From Cohnella endophytica (GTDB lineage Bacteria; Bacillota; Bacilli; Paenibacillales; Paenibacillaceae): a stretch of 64,000 bases of DNA. Numbering within the stretch: position 1 is the stretch's first letter; every line of letters begins with the position of its first letter. The translations under genes and the position numbers were made by a program. The stretch spans positions 310,001 through 374,000 of the forward strand of contig NZ_RBZM01000008.1 of the NCBI RefSeq assembly GCF_003628305.1, in the 5' to 3' direction. The notes beneath the pieces were generated by a model. That model was not told the origin of the DNA. It did not search any database and saw only the letters and a program-made list of their open reading frames with translations. Positions 35,601 through 43,469 of this stretch are shown here, in pieces.

Positions 35601-36232
35601 CGAATATGCGTTTATTGCGATTGGACTCTGCCGACTTCTACGAGGCATTATTCGATCGGACGGAGCTGGCGCTGGAAATGATGAAGAGATTATCTCGCAA
35701 GCTTCGCTCGGCGATGGCGAATCAAGCGCCAACGCAGCAGGGCGGAAAGGACGATTCGAGCGGGCGCTTCTCGGAAGCGGCGGCGACTGCCGAAACGACG
35801 GGCATCGCGAGCGAGCCGCATAATCAGGTCATTTTGCGACGCGTGCTTGTTCTTCAGAAAATCGAGCTGTTCGCCCACTTGTCGCAGGACGATTTCATAC
35901 GTTTGGCCCATCGGGTCGAAGAGGTCGTATATGAGCCGGGAGAAGCGATCTGTCGCATGGATGAATACGGCGATACGATGTTCGGCATTATCGAGGGCGG
36001 CATTCGCGTGCATAGGGGGACGGAAACGCTGGCGGACCTCGGGGTCGGACAATGCTTCGGGGAGATGGCGATTATCGACAGCGGACCGCGCTCGGCGGAC
36101 TGCACGGCCGTCGAACGAACCGTATTGCTTAGACTGCACCGCCATCAAGTCTTCTCCTTCTGTTTCCAGCAGATCGACGTGCTGAAAGGCATGGTCCGGG
36201 TGCTTGCGGATCGGCTGCGGGAAATTTCCTAA
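32645..36232 (+). CDS. Fusion: ATP/ADP-translocase-like (Npt1/Npt2) carrier, HEAT repeats, two cyclic-nucleotide-binding domains
   Basis: The protein has 1195 residues, GTG start. Residues 1 to about 415 form a polytopic MFS/NTT-like carrier (RTAADTLFLSRFD; GSGGIVGGIVSGFGLKLIAPLVGTANL). About 430-890 is a helical HEAT-type region (LIDALGSPDRQQVLYALRILGNMG; LIPLLQDSSADVQKCALQSAGNLGV). Two cNMP folds follow at about 895-1020 and 1065-1195. The second has the canonical phosphate-binding cassette FGEMAIIDSGPRSA with Glu and Arg; the first reads FGQTAVLTRRLRTA, lacking the Glu. The parts suggest a nucleotide- or metabolite-linked membrane carrier gated by a cyclic nucleotide. Neither substrate nor effector can be named. 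Confidence 0.85.
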   Translation: MFNLIWGKSDEDKRENARVIGLFFYLFCVVSASTIGRTAADTLFLSRFDSSQLSFMYLPQAASLILAGFLFQRYGGRVRLDRLILFLIPALSVLVALSRVGVGLDFIWVYPVIYVGYDVINFLMIVCFWQFASSVLDQRKVKKTIPLVGSGGIVGGIVSGFGLKLIAPLVGTANLIFFYAGLQVLALLAVVLVRRMSANAEEMFDGPKKAKAPSGSGAKEPGSGLFKNVPHLKYVAILSAALVLSLTFVDYQFKVILRGTLQNDALAGFMGSFYGFSGLCALIVQLFVAGKLVSRFGVMTSILVFPLALLAGSLGVLFVPVLAMAIVVKGSDKVLGDTINSSVNQLIMFPISPKWRNRSKSFLDGVVRNGAKGLAAISLIILSPILSAREFSFVVIGLLGIGIYAAVRVKGAYLKMLLSTLEERGNDLQEDELDLMDPASRQLLIDALGSPDRQQVLYALRILGNMGSFDLAPYVPTLLRHPSAEVGVEALLYAERTKPAGMEKELLPILDSASSHPKVISQALITLSAYAKEDHLERISGKLEAEDIEIRAGAIAGLIKYYGIEGMFRAVGTLKALIESASEEERTAMASLFGRIGIREFYKPLIPLLQDSSADVQKCALQSAGNLGVTELVVHIVPLLQESQTRREAIEALASYDAKAILPMLEPYLDGDKPSLHVPKVFERIGNQAAFSLLFRKYDAVSHGMRDKLLDALVGIKNKDIKADYKEIERLALMELDSYGRFAEHSAWNAEHARDEEVLDAAGQSRLTMIRRVFQLLGLAYDPKTIDAVYVGWSEGDARRQANAAEVMDQMLQGELRTELTRWMLAPSVTTAKGGKTKREQLEWLYEHGDEGLREVARYAISEEETEAASVQSAGRVGSYADEADGDLLRERMWTMRALKKASLFEGFTSKDLLPIVRYLKPVDVPAGEFVFQAKDPGDSLYLVREGRAGVYRNGIKVDEREAGDSFGQTAVLTRRLRTAAVRAETNMRLLRLDSADFYEALFDRTELALEMMKRLSRKLRSAMANQAPTQQGGKDDSSGRFSEAAATAETTGIASEPHNQVILRRVLVLQKIELFAHLSQDDFIRLAHRVEEVVYEPGEAICRMDEYGDTMFGIIEGGIRVHRGTETLADLGVGQCFGEMAIIDSGPRSADCTAVERTVLLRLHRHQVFSFCFQQIDVLKGMVRVLADRLREIS

Positions 36233-36290
36233 TAACGAACATAGCGGATCACTCCCTGGAAGCCTCTTTGCTGGCGGCGGATTGTATAGG

Positions 36291-36473
36291 AATTGGAAAA
36301 AGTACATTTATTTCTCCGAATTCGGCAAACCGATGGTGTTTAATTGGATAAAGTACATGTATATCTTCCGTAGTGAGAAAAAAATAGCCGTCGAGGTGGA
36401 ATTAAGTGAACTTCTTCCAACTAATACCTAAGTTTCGGAAAATCATTTCCTATTAGATGTATTTTTTCCAATT
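36291..36473. repeat. Four-copy symmetrical repeat of AATTGGAAAAAGTACAT
   Basis: Copies: 36291-36307 (plus), 36342-36358 (plus, AATTGGATAAAGTACAT), 36406-36423 (minus, diverged, TAGTTGGAAGAAGTTCAC), 36457-36473 (minus, AATTGGAAAAAATACAT). Spacing is about 51 bases within each arm, so the arms mirror each other and form a nested imperfect inverted repeat of about 180 bases. The gap between the carrier fusion and the cyclophilin genes holds no convincing gene. It may be an interspersed repeat element or a miniature mobile element remnant. Confidence 0.65.
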
Positions 36474-36529
36474 TACCCAGTTTGGATGAGGATGAGTCGC
36501 CAAAGCCTCTGACTTCTCATAACGCCAAC

Positions 36530-36559
36530 AAACCCGTCAGAGATTGCCCCGACGGGTTT
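36530..36559. terminator. Terminator beside the cyclophilin gene
   Basis: The perfect nine-base stem AAACCCGTC (36530-36538) / GACGGGTTT (36551-36559) lies between the repeat region and the cyclophilin stop on the minus strand. Flanking T-tracts are short in both directions. Confidence 0.65.
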
Positions 36560-36582
36560 GCTTAATGTTACGTGTAACGTTT

Positions 36583-37275
36583 TTACTTAATGGTTTCAGG
36601 CTCCGGAGCATCCGCGCCGCGAGTGTCCACGGTTACTTTTGTCATGACCGGAGGCGTTTTCGGGCGATCGTTGGCGCCTGTCGGCACGGCAACGATCTCA
36701 TTAACGACGTCCATGCCTTCGGTTACTTTACCGAAAGCGGCGTAAGCGCCATCGAGGTGAGGAGCGTCGGCGACCATAATGAAGAACTGGGAGCCTGCGC
36801 TATTCGGGTTTTGCGCGCGTGCCATGGAAAGTACGCCGGCCGTATGCTTCAGCTTGTTGTCGAAGCCGTTTTGCGTGAATTCTCCGGCGATCGAGTAGCC
36901 TGGGCCGCCCATTCCCGTGCCGTCCGGGTCTCCGCCTTGAATCATGAAGCCGGGGATGACGCGGTGGAAAATCGTTCCGTCGTAGAAGCCCTTTTTGACG
37001 AGGGAAATGAAGTTGTTGACGGTATTGGGCGCGACTTTCGGATAGAGCTCGACTTTGATCGTTTTGCCGCTATCCATTTCAATGGTGACGATCGGATTAT
37101 CGCCGGAAGTATCTACATCGCTCACTTGGGAAGCCTCCTGTGTGGGTGCGGCACCGTTGCTGGTGGCCGACGCCTCTGAATTTGTTTTTTCCTTGCCTCC
37201 GCAGCCGGTAACGACGAGCAGCAGCGAGATCAGCGCGATAAAAGCAAGGGTCGTGCGTTTGCGTGCTACGTTCAC
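36583..37275 (-). CDS. Cyclophilin-type peptidyl-prolyl isomerase, lipoprotein
   Basis: The protein has 230 residues, GTG start after AGGGGGA. A lipobox LVVTGC (C25) anchors it outside the membrane. The cyclophilin domain covers about 60-220: GTIFHRVIPGFMIQGGDPDGTGMGGPGYSIAGEF, then VLSMARAQNPNSAGSQFFIMVADAPHLDGAYAAFGKV. It catalyses proline cis-trans isomerisation and probably assists folding of exported proteins. It is a single-gene unit transcribed away from the ABC exporter. Confidence 0.93.
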   Translation of the reverse strand: MNVARKRTTLAFIALISLLLVVTGCGGKEKTNSEASATSNGAAPTQEASQVSDVDTSGDNPIVTIEMDSGKTIKVELYPKVAPNTVNNFISLVKKGFYDGTIFHRVIPGFMIQGGDPDGTGMGGPGYSIAGEFTQNGFDNKLKHTAGVLSMARAQNPNSAGSQFFIMVADAPHLDGAYAAFGKVTEGMDVVNEIVAVPTGANDRPKTPPVMTKVTVDTRGADAPEPETIK

Positions 37276-37445
37276 TTTCGAATCCCCCTTGTCCTCTAAA
37301 TCCCTCAGAAATTATATCATTTGCCCGTCGAGGAATCCACTCGGGGAGCTTTTCTAGTAGCGATCGATAGAGGGGGGAGGCGTCGCTAGCGTCGATTGTC
37401 CGTCGCTGCTGCCGTCCGGCATTCTCTTCAAAGCGGATTTTCGGA

Positions 37446-37519
37446 TTTCCATGTGGGGAAAAATGGGAGTACAATAATAGGGAGAGTACGTTATCGGACC
37501 TAATACCGCTCCCTTTTTT
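37446..37519 (+). promoter_or_regulatory. Promoter and leader terminator before the ABC exporter genes
   Basis: TTTCCA (37446-37451), an 18-base spacer and TACAAT (37470-37475) form a possible promoter. A stem AGGGAG (37479-37484) / CTCCCT (37509-37514) followed by a T-run (37514-37519) lies 30 bases before the start codon. Such a leader terminator would block expression unless relieved, as in antibiotic-induced attenuation of bmrCD. A four-codon frame, ATGGGAGTACAATAA (37463-37477), precedes the hairpin but overlaps the proposed -10, so only one of the two readings can hold. Confidence 0.5.
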
Positions 37520-37549
37520 CGAGGAGCAACATTCGTCGGAGGAACGCCC

Positions 37550-39289
37550 ATGAAGCTCGTTTTTCACTACCTAGGGAAATACCGCGTTGCCGCCATCATG
37601 GCCGTTTTTCTCATGCTAGTCGAACTGACGGTCGAGTTGGCTCAGCCTCTGCTCATTTCCAAAATCATCGACCAAGGCATCGCCCGCGGGGATACGTCCA
37701 TCGTGCTGTTATGGAGCGGGATTCTCGTCGGGGGATCGGTAATCGCGTTCGGCGCGGGCATTCTCAGCTCATTTTATGCCTCCCACGTAAGCCAGAGCGT
37801 CGGCTATGAGCTTCGCGAGGGCCTCTACGGCAAGATCCAGTCTTTCGCCTACGCGGTTTTTAACCGATTCCCTACCTCGTCCCTGATCACTCGCCTGACG
37901 AACGACGTTACGCAGGTGCAGGACACGATTTTCACGGGACTCCGATTTATGCTGCGTATGCCGCTTGTCGTCGTCGGGAGCGTGATCATGGCGCTCCTCG
38001 TGCATGTTCAGCTTGGGTTTCTGCTATTGCTTACCGTGCCCGTACTCGTCTGGTTCGTCATTTGGATGGTCAAAAAAGCCGCTCTCCTCTTTAGCAAGGT
38101 ACAGCAAAGGCTCGATACGGTGAACGGGGTCATGCAGGAAAATCTAGGCGGCATGCGCCTCATTCGCGTATTCGTGCGCCGGCAGACGGAGGGCGTACGG
38201 TTCGCGCGAAGCAGCGGCGATCTCATGCAGACGACGACGTCGGCGATGCGGCTAACCGAGATGACGCAGCCGTTCATCGTGCTGATCATGAACGCGGGCA
38301 TTATCGCCGTGCTCGCCTTCGGACATCTGGAGATTCACGCGGGCACCGCGACGACCGGCATCGTCGTCGCCATCGTCAACTATTCGCTGCGGACTTCTGG
38401 CGCGTTATCTACGCTGTCCATGCTCGTCTCGGCGTTCTCCCGCGCCCGGGCATCCGCGGATCGGATCGGCGCCGCTCTCGAAACGGACAGCGAAGCCGAG
38501 TCCGAGCACGCGTCGCGCGCGCCGGAAGGCGTCCGTGCCGGCGCGGTGGAATTCGATCGGGTAACGTTCCGGTATCCGAACACGCAGGCGGCGGCACTGG
38601 AGGACGTCAATTTCTCCGCGAAGCCGGGAGAGACCGTGGCCATTCTGGGCGCGACCGGATCGGGCAAGTCGTCGCTCATTCAGCTTATCGTGCGGCTCTA
38701 CGAAGAGAACGAAGGCGCCGTTCGCATCGACGGACGCGCCGCCGGCGAGTGGAACGCGCGCCAGCTTCACGAGGCGATCGGCTACGTGCCGCAGGAGGTC
38801 GTGCTGTTCACCGGGACGATACGCGACAACATCGCCTGGGGACTGGACGACGTGCCGATGGAAAAAATCGAGGAAGCGGCCAGGCAAGCGCAGATTCACG
38901 AGACGATCGTCGGACTTCCGAACGGCTACGAGACGAAGCTAGGACAGCGGGGCATCAACCTGTCGGGCGGACAGAAGCAACGGATTTCGATCGCCAGGGC
39001 GCTCGTGCGCCGGCCGGCGATTTTGCTGCTCGACGATAGCACGAGCGCGCTGGATGTCCGAACGGAAGCCGCGCTGCTCGGCGAGCTCGAGAATATGCCT
39101 TGTACGACGTTCCTCGTGACGCAGAAGATAAGCTCGACCCTAAACGCGGACCTGATCCTGCTGCTTGACGACGGCCGCTTGATCGCCCAAGGCAATCATA
39201 AGCAATTGATGGAGAGCAGCTCGTTATACCGCCGCATCTACGCATCTCAGTTCGGGGAGGAGGATTCGCATGTGGGAAGCGCTACGTGA
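37550..39289 (+). CDS. ABC exporter half-transporter, degenerate-site subunit (BmrC-like)
   Basis: The protein has 579 residues, ATG 37550 after GGAGGAA. Six membrane helices (about 1-310), then a nucleotide-binding domain with Walker A GATGSGKSS and signature LSGGQKQR. Walker B reads ILLLDDST, with Asp in place of the catalytic Glu, and the H-loop reads VTQKIS, with Gln in place of His. These are the marks of the non-hydrolysing site of heterodimeric multidrug exporters. The gene overlaps the next ABC gene by 20 bases, its evident partner. Likely role: export of drugs or lipophilic compounds. Confidence 0.9.
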   Translation: MKLVFHYLGKYRVAAIMAVFLMLVELTVELAQPLLISKIIDQGIARGDTSIVLLWSGILVGGSVIAFGAGILSSFYASHVSQSVGYELREGLYGKIQSFAYAVFNRFPTSSLITRLTNDVTQVQDTIFTGLRFMLRMPLVVVGSVIMALLVHVQLGFLLLLTVPVLVWFVIWMVKKAALLFSKVQQRLDTVNGVMQENLGGMRLIRVFVRRQTEGVRFARSSGDLMQTTTSAMRLTEMTQPFIVLIMNAGIIAVLAFGHLEIHAGTATTGIVVAIVNYSLRTSGALSTLSMLVSAFSRARASADRIGAALETDSEAESEHASRAPEGVRAGAVEFDRVTFRYPNTQAAALEDVNFSAKPGETVAILGATGSGKSSLIQLIVRLYEENEGAVRIDGRAAGEWNARQLHEAIGYVPQEVVLFTGTIRDNIAWGLDDVPMEKIEEAARQAQIHETIVGLPNGYETKLGQRGINLSGGQKQRISIARALVRRPAILLLDDSTSALDVRTEAALLGELENMPCTTFLVTQKISSTLNADLILLLDDGRLIAQGNHKQLMESSSLYRRIYASQFGEEDSHVGSAT

Positions 39290-41141
39290 ACCTTTCCGTT
39301 ACCGGAAGCCGAAGATGGACTTAGCGTCGGAAGCCGTTAAATCGGTCGGACTCGGGGTTCGTCCCGGAGGAGGCCAGAGCAAGCGGCAAAAAGCGAAGGA
39401 CTGGCAAGCGACGCTGAGGCGCATCTGGCATTATCTCGCGCACCGGCGGGGGCGGCTGAGTCTTGTGCTGGTCATGGTGCTGCTCAGCTCCGGATTCACT
39501 TTGCTCGGGCCGTATTTGATCGGCCGCGCGATCGATCATTATTTGAAAGGTCCCGGCGGAGCGGAGTGGGCTTGGTTCTTGGCCGGGCTCGCGGCGGTCT
39601 ATGTCCTAGGATCCGTCGTCGGCTGGCTGCAAAATATTTGGATGATCGGCATCGCGCAGGAAACGGTGTACCGGATGAGGATGGATATGTTCACCCACCT
39701 TCATCGGCTGCCGATTCCCTTCTTCGCCAAGCGCCAGCGCGGGGAATTGATGAGCCGCATGACCAACGACATCGACAACGTCAGCTCGACCTTGAACAGC
39801 TCGGCGATCCAGGTGTTTTCGAGCGCGTTGATCCTTGTCGGCACGGTCGTCGTCATGCTGCTACTGAGCCCGTTGCTTACTTTGCTCACGTTCCTGGTCG
39901 TGCCGCTCATGATGGTCGGCATGCGCTGGATCACCCGCAGGACCGGAGTTCTGTTCAAGGAGCGCCAACGGAATCTGGGCGAGATTAACGGTTATATTGA
40001 GGAGACGCTGTCTGGGCAACGTTTGGTCAAGGCTTTTTCCCAGGAAGAGCGGGTCATCGGGGAGTTCGGCGAGCGCAACGCCAGGATCAGGCATTCCGGA
40101 TTCTGGTCTCAGACGATCTCGGGCTTCATTCCGAAGGTCATGAACAGTCTCAATAACTTGAGCTTCGCGGTCATCGCGGGAGCGGGCGGCTTACTTGCTA
40201 TCCGAGGAACGATTACCATCGGGGTTATCGTCGTGTTCGTCGAATACGCGAGACAGTTCACGAGGCCGCTGAACGATCTCGCGAACCAGTGGAACACGCT
40301 GCTGTCGGCGATCGCCGGCGCGGAGCGGGTGTTCGAGATTCTCGACGAGGACGTAGAGACGAAGGACGAGGGGGCGGCGAAGTCGCTCGATTCGATCAGG
40401 GGCGAGGTCGTCTTCTCGCACGTCTCGTTCTCGTACGACCCGGTCGAGGGGCAGCGGACGCTGAATGATATTAGCTTTACGGCGCGTCCCGGGGAGACGA
40501 TCGCGATCATCGGGCCGACGGGGGCCGGCAAAACCTCGCTCATCCAATTGCTGTCCCGCTTCTACGAGGCGGAGGCGGATGGAGGACGGATAACGGTCGA
40601 CGGGCACGATATTACGTCGATCCGCAGGGAAAGCTTGCGCTCGCATATGGCTTTCGTGCTGCAAGATTCGTTCTTGTTCGAAGGAACGATCCGGGAGAAC
40701 ATCCGTTACGGCAAGCTGGATGCGACGGACGAACAGGTCGAAGCCGCGGCGAAGCTGGCGAACGCCCACTCGTTCATCGTGCGGCTACCCGGCGGGTATG
40801 ATAAAATGCTGCAAGGAGACGGCAGCGGGATCAGCCAAGGGCAGAAGCAATTGCTCGCGATTGCCCGGGCCATTCTTGCCGATCCGGCGATCCTCGTGTT
40901 GGACGAGGCGACGAGCAGCATCGATACGGTGACGGAGATCAAAATCCAAGAAGGACTGCATCGGTTGATGGAAGGTCGTACGAGCTTCGTCATCGCGCAT
41001 CGGCTCAACACGATCCGTCGAGCGGACCGGATTCTCGTGTTGAAGGACGGCCGGCTGGAGGAGAGCGGTTCCCATGAGGAGCTGCTGGAGAGGAAGGGCT
41101 TGTACAGCGATCTTTATCATGGGCATGTCCAGTTGAGCTAA
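39270..41141 (+). CDS. ABC exporter half-transporter, catalytic subunit (BmrD-like)
   Basis: The protein has 623 residues; GGGGAGGAGG precedes ATG 39270. An N-terminal extension of about 45 residues precedes six membrane helices (about 60-340). The nucleotide-binding domain has Walker A GPTGAGKTS, Walker B ILVLDEATSSID with the catalytic Glu, and H-loop IAHRL. The signature is altered to ISQGQKQ. Intact Walker B with altered signature is exactly complementary to the preceding subunit, so the two form one canonical and one degenerate ATP site. Confidence 0.92.
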   Translation: MWEALREPFRYRKPKMDLASEAVKSVGLGVRPGGGQSKRQKAKDWQATLRRIWHYLAHRRGRLSLVLVMVLLSSGFTLLGPYLIGRAIDHYLKGPGGAEWAWFLAGLAAVYVLGSVVGWLQNIWMIGIAQETVYRMRMDMFTHLHRLPIPFFAKRQRGELMSRMTNDIDNVSSTLNSSAIQVFSSALILVGTVVVMLLLSPLLTLLTFLVVPLMMVGMRWITRRTGVLFKERQRNLGEINGYIEETLSGQRLVKAFSQEERVIGEFGERNARIRHSGFWSQTISGFIPKVMNSLNNLSFAVIAGAGGLLAIRGTITIGVIVVFVEYARQFTRPLNDLANQWNTLLSAIAGAERVFEILDEDVETKDEGAAKSLDSIRGEVVFSHVSFSYDPVEGQRTLNDISFTARPGETIAIIGPTGAGKTSLIQLLSRFYEAEADGGRITVDGHDITSIRRESLRSHMAFVLQDSFLFEGTIRENIRYGKLDATDEQVEAAAKLANAHSFIVRLPGGYDKMLQGDGSGISQGQKQLLAIARAILADPAILVLDEATSSIDTVTEIKIQEGLHRLMEGRTSFVIAHRLNTIRRADRILVLKDGRLEESGSHEELLERKGLYSDLYHGHVQLS

Positions 41142-41183
41142 TGAGTGAAATTGAATGTTGAGAGTGAAAAGGGGCGTTTGGCA

Positions 41184-41453
41184 ATGGAAAATTCGGCCGT
41201 CGAGGAAGCGAAAGTTACGGAGATCGCGGAGTGGATGTTCGCGGAAATGAAAAATAACGGCATTCTCCATCAAGAAGAAGCCGTGAATCATATTCGGAGC
41301 CATTATGGAGAGAGTTATGTCTACGTCAACGATAAGGGGCATACGTCGATCGACAAAGAAGTGAAGAAGGCGTTCAAGAAGCTGCACGGCGGCAAAGCGG
41401 CGTGGGATCGGGACGCCTTCTACTGGGGATGGACTTCGGCGATCAAAGCGTAG
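41184..41453 (+). CDS. Small conserved protein, DUF6953-like
   Basis: The protein has 89 residues. ATG 41184 lies nine bases after AAGGGG; a GTG-initiated extension to 41145 is less likely. The helical N-terminus (TEIAEWMFAEMKNNGILHQEEAVNHI) and the C-terminal FKKLHGGKAAWDRDAFYWGWT fit my memory of a Paenibacillaceae/Bacillus family annotated DUF6953. It starts about 40 bases after the ABC exporter and may share its transcript. Function unknown. Confidence 0.7.
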   Translation: MENSAVEEAKVTEIAEWMFAEMKNNGILHQEEAVNHIRSHYGESYVYVNDKGHTSIDKEVKKAFKKLHGGKAAWDRDAFYWGWTSAIKA

Positions 41454-41492
41454 GTTAGCATTGCGGGCGAATCTGTGCGGCTAAAAGGCAGC

Positions 41493-42035
41493 CTATCCTT
41501 TTTTCGTAATGAGGACCGGAGTTGATGTCTTGATCTGGTCGTAGAGCCAGTGCACGTCTTTGTTGTGCATGCGAATACAGCCGGCGGATACGTATTTGCC
41601 GATCGAGTTCTCGTTGTTATTGCCGTGGATGCCGTAGGCGTAGGACGTCTTGCCGTTCAGGGTAACTTCAAGCCCCAGCCAACGGTCTCCTAGCGGATTT
41701 CTGGGATCGCCGCCTTTGATTTTTTCCTTGTAATAGGGGCGATTCTTGATTTTCTCATGAATGGTGAACAAGCCTTCCGGCGTATAGGAGGGCTTCTTTC
41801 CCGTGGCGACGGGGAACGATTTGACGAGCTTGCCTTCTTCGTAAAAATAGAGCTTGTTGGTCGATTTGTCGATGATGATAAATTGCTCCAACTCTGCGTA
41901 CTTCGCGTACTTTTGCGTTAGTTGAATAGATGCCGTTGCTGCCTTCGCCGCTTCCGCGCTGGCGGCGAAGGCAGCAACGGTCAGTAACAAGCCGAGCAGC
42001 AGAATGCCGACCCGGCCCCATAACGATACTTTCAT
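41493..42035 (-). CDS. Secreted L,D-transpeptidase (YkuD family)
   Basis: The protein has 180 residues. A signal peptide ends near residue 30 (AAFAASAEA). The YkuD catalytic motif is complete: H137 in AYGIHGNN, then SAGCIRMHN with nucleophile C153 and R155. It forms 3-3 cross-links in peptidoglycan outside the membrane. No LysM or other wall-binding domain is attached, unlike some homologues. The gene converges with the DUF6953-like gene. Confidence 0.94.
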   Translation of the reverse strand: MKVSLWGRVGILLLGLLLTVAAFAASAEAAKAATASIQLTQKYAKYAELEQFIIIDKSTNKLYFYEEGKLVKSFPVATGKKPSYTPEGLFTIHEKIKNRPYYKEKIKGGDPRNPLGDRWLGLEVTLNGKTSYAYGIHGNNNENSIGKYVSAGCIRMHNKDVHWLYDQIKTSTPVLITKKG

Positions 42036-42168
42036 GAGCCAAGTTCCTCCCCCTATAGTCCTGTTCTCTATATATGCGACAGGTAGGGGGAATATGGTTG
42101 CGCGCTCGGATGCGACGGCATGGATGGCAAGAGAAGTTCCGGTCCGCGCCGCCCTAGCTATTTCTATT

Positions 42169-42384
42169 TCATCGTTTCCTCAGCTCGAAAAATTCGCAGT
42201 CCCTCCGGGAGTGGTAAGCAAGATCTCCGACTCCGGACTGAACGACCACCGTCTCCGCGTCATAGCGCACGATGATCCCGCCGTTGCCGATCATGTGATC
42301 GTTCTTGAAAACGCGCAAGGGGGCGTGGCGCTGCATCGCCTCCTCGAAATCCGGGTCGGTTAACAAACGTATGTTTAATGCCAT
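42169..42384 (-). CDS. Small conserved protein of unknown function
   Basis: The protein has 71 residues (MALNIRLLTDPDFEEAMQ...), with AAGGAG about 13 bases before the ATG. The sequence is beta-rich (GGIIVRYDAETVVVQSGVGDLAYH), without a signal peptide or membrane segment. I do not recognise a named domain. It lies between two minus-strand genes for cell-envelope proteins but has its own ribosome site. Confidence 0.6.
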   Translation of the reverse strand: MALNIRLLTDPDFEEAMQRHAPLRVFKNDHMIGNGGIIVRYDAETVVVQSGVGDLAYHSRRDCEFFELRKR

Positions 42385-42485
42385 TAGGGATGTGGGCTCC
42401 TTTTTCGGTCGCGCAAGCGGTTGCCGCTTCCTCGCGATAGGTGATGGAGTCCATTATAACGTTTCTAGGCGCCTCGCGGCGACGT

Positions 42486-43334
42486 TTATACGTAGCGGGT
42501 ACGCGTCTGGGCGATCGTTTCGCCGATCTTGACTTCCAGCGCATAGATTTTCCGTTGCTGCTCCGCGATCTGCCGGGCAAGCACGACGAGCGTTCCGAGC
42601 GCGTCGAGCGTACCTTTGGTTTCGCTGTTCTTCGTTGCGAGCTTGAAGTTTTTCCATACGGGAGACAAGCTTGCGCGGGGAAGGGCGGCCGCGCTTCGTT
42701 GCGACTTCACTTGCACCTTGAGAGGTTCCGTGGCCGCAAGCGAGTCCCGGGCGGATTTGATCGTGGCGGAGGTCGCCTTTTTCGCTGCTTGCAGGGCCGC
42801 GTTTTTGACTCTGATGTCCTCGCGGGCATACTGGACGGGCAGCTTCATCGCGTCGGCTTGGGCGCGAAGCAGGGCGTTCAGGTTTTTGTTCTTGAGCGGT
42901 TTGGCCATCGCGATCTTCTTGTTAAGCTCGGCGTAGGTGTCGAACAGCGGTTGATAGCGGTTCTTGGCCTGCCGAACCTGGGTCTCTAGCTTGCCTAGCT
43001 TGTCCGCGTCGATATCCCGGATTTGCTTGCGCAAGGCTAGAATCGCCTCTTCATTACGGTAATGGAGCGCCTTGATCTTCGCTTCAAGCTCCTGGTCTTC
43101 TCTCAGCAACGCTCCCAGATCGGCGTACAGTCCTTTCAGCTTCGCGGCCGTTACGCTGTCCGCCTTGTCGACGGTCTTGTCGAACGCGGCTTGTACGGTT
43201 GCGGTCAGTTCCACTTCGGCCGCGGATACGACGGCGGCCGGGGAAGCGGCGGACAGGCCTACGCATAGGAGCGCGGCGACCAAGACGAAGCGGGCAAGCG
43301 TTGCGGGAGAGATTTCCGATTTTCTTTGCGGCAT
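42486..43334 (-). CDS. Secreted helical (coiled-coil) protein of unknown function
   Basis: The protein has 282 residues. ATG 43334 is preceded by AAGGAGGAATTC, an excellent ribosome site. A signal peptide (about 1-39, LVAALLCVGLSAASPAAVVSAA) precedes a long charged alpha-helical body (LGALLREDQELEAKIKALHYRNEEAILALRKQIRDIDADKLGKLETQVRQAKNRY) with heptad-like spacing, and a second helical part at the C-terminus. There are no catalytic motifs. It is probably an envelope or spore-coat-like structural protein. Its leader holds a terminator with an overlapping antiterminator. Confidence 0.7.
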   Translation of the reverse strand: MPQRKSEISPATLARFVLVAALLCVGLSAASPAAVVSAAEVELTATVQAAFDKTVDKADSVTAAKLKGLYADLGALLREDQELEAKIKALHYRNEEAILALRKQIRDIDADKLGKLETQVRQAKNRYQPLFDTYAELNKKIAMAKPLKNKNLNALLRAQADAMKLPVQYAREDIRVKNAALQAAKKATSATIKSARDSLAATEPLKVQVKSQRSAAALPRASLSPVWKNFKLATKNSETKGTLDALGTLVVLARQIAEQQRKIYALEVKIGETIAQTRTRYV

Positions 43335-43378
43335 AACGAATTCCTCCTTAGGGTAGGTTGGGCAGGCGGCGCCGGACA

Positions 43379-43442
43379 ACAAAAAAAGCACCTGCAAGTA
43401 AGGCCAACTTGGGCCTTATCTTACGGGTGCTTCCGACGTAAG
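43379..43442 (-). terminator. Leader terminator with competing antiterminator
   Basis: On the minus strand, a long stem AAGCACC...GGTGCTT (arms 43426-43432 and 43386-43392), extended by an inner TAAGGCC-type stem, is followed by seven T residues. It sits about 45 bases before the start codon. A competing hairpin CTTACG (complement of 43437-43442) / CGTAAG (complement of 43420-43425) would break the terminator's 5' arm. This is the architecture of an attenuator; I could not match it to a known riboswitch class. Confidence 0.7.
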
Positions 43443-43469
43443 TTTGGTAAAATTTAGTTGTGTCCGTTC

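Noticed and set aside
43379-43442. Known riboswitch (c-di-GMP, c-di-AMP or T-box)
   Set aside because: I could not find the conserved core sequences of these classes. Only the terminator/antiterminator logic is supported.
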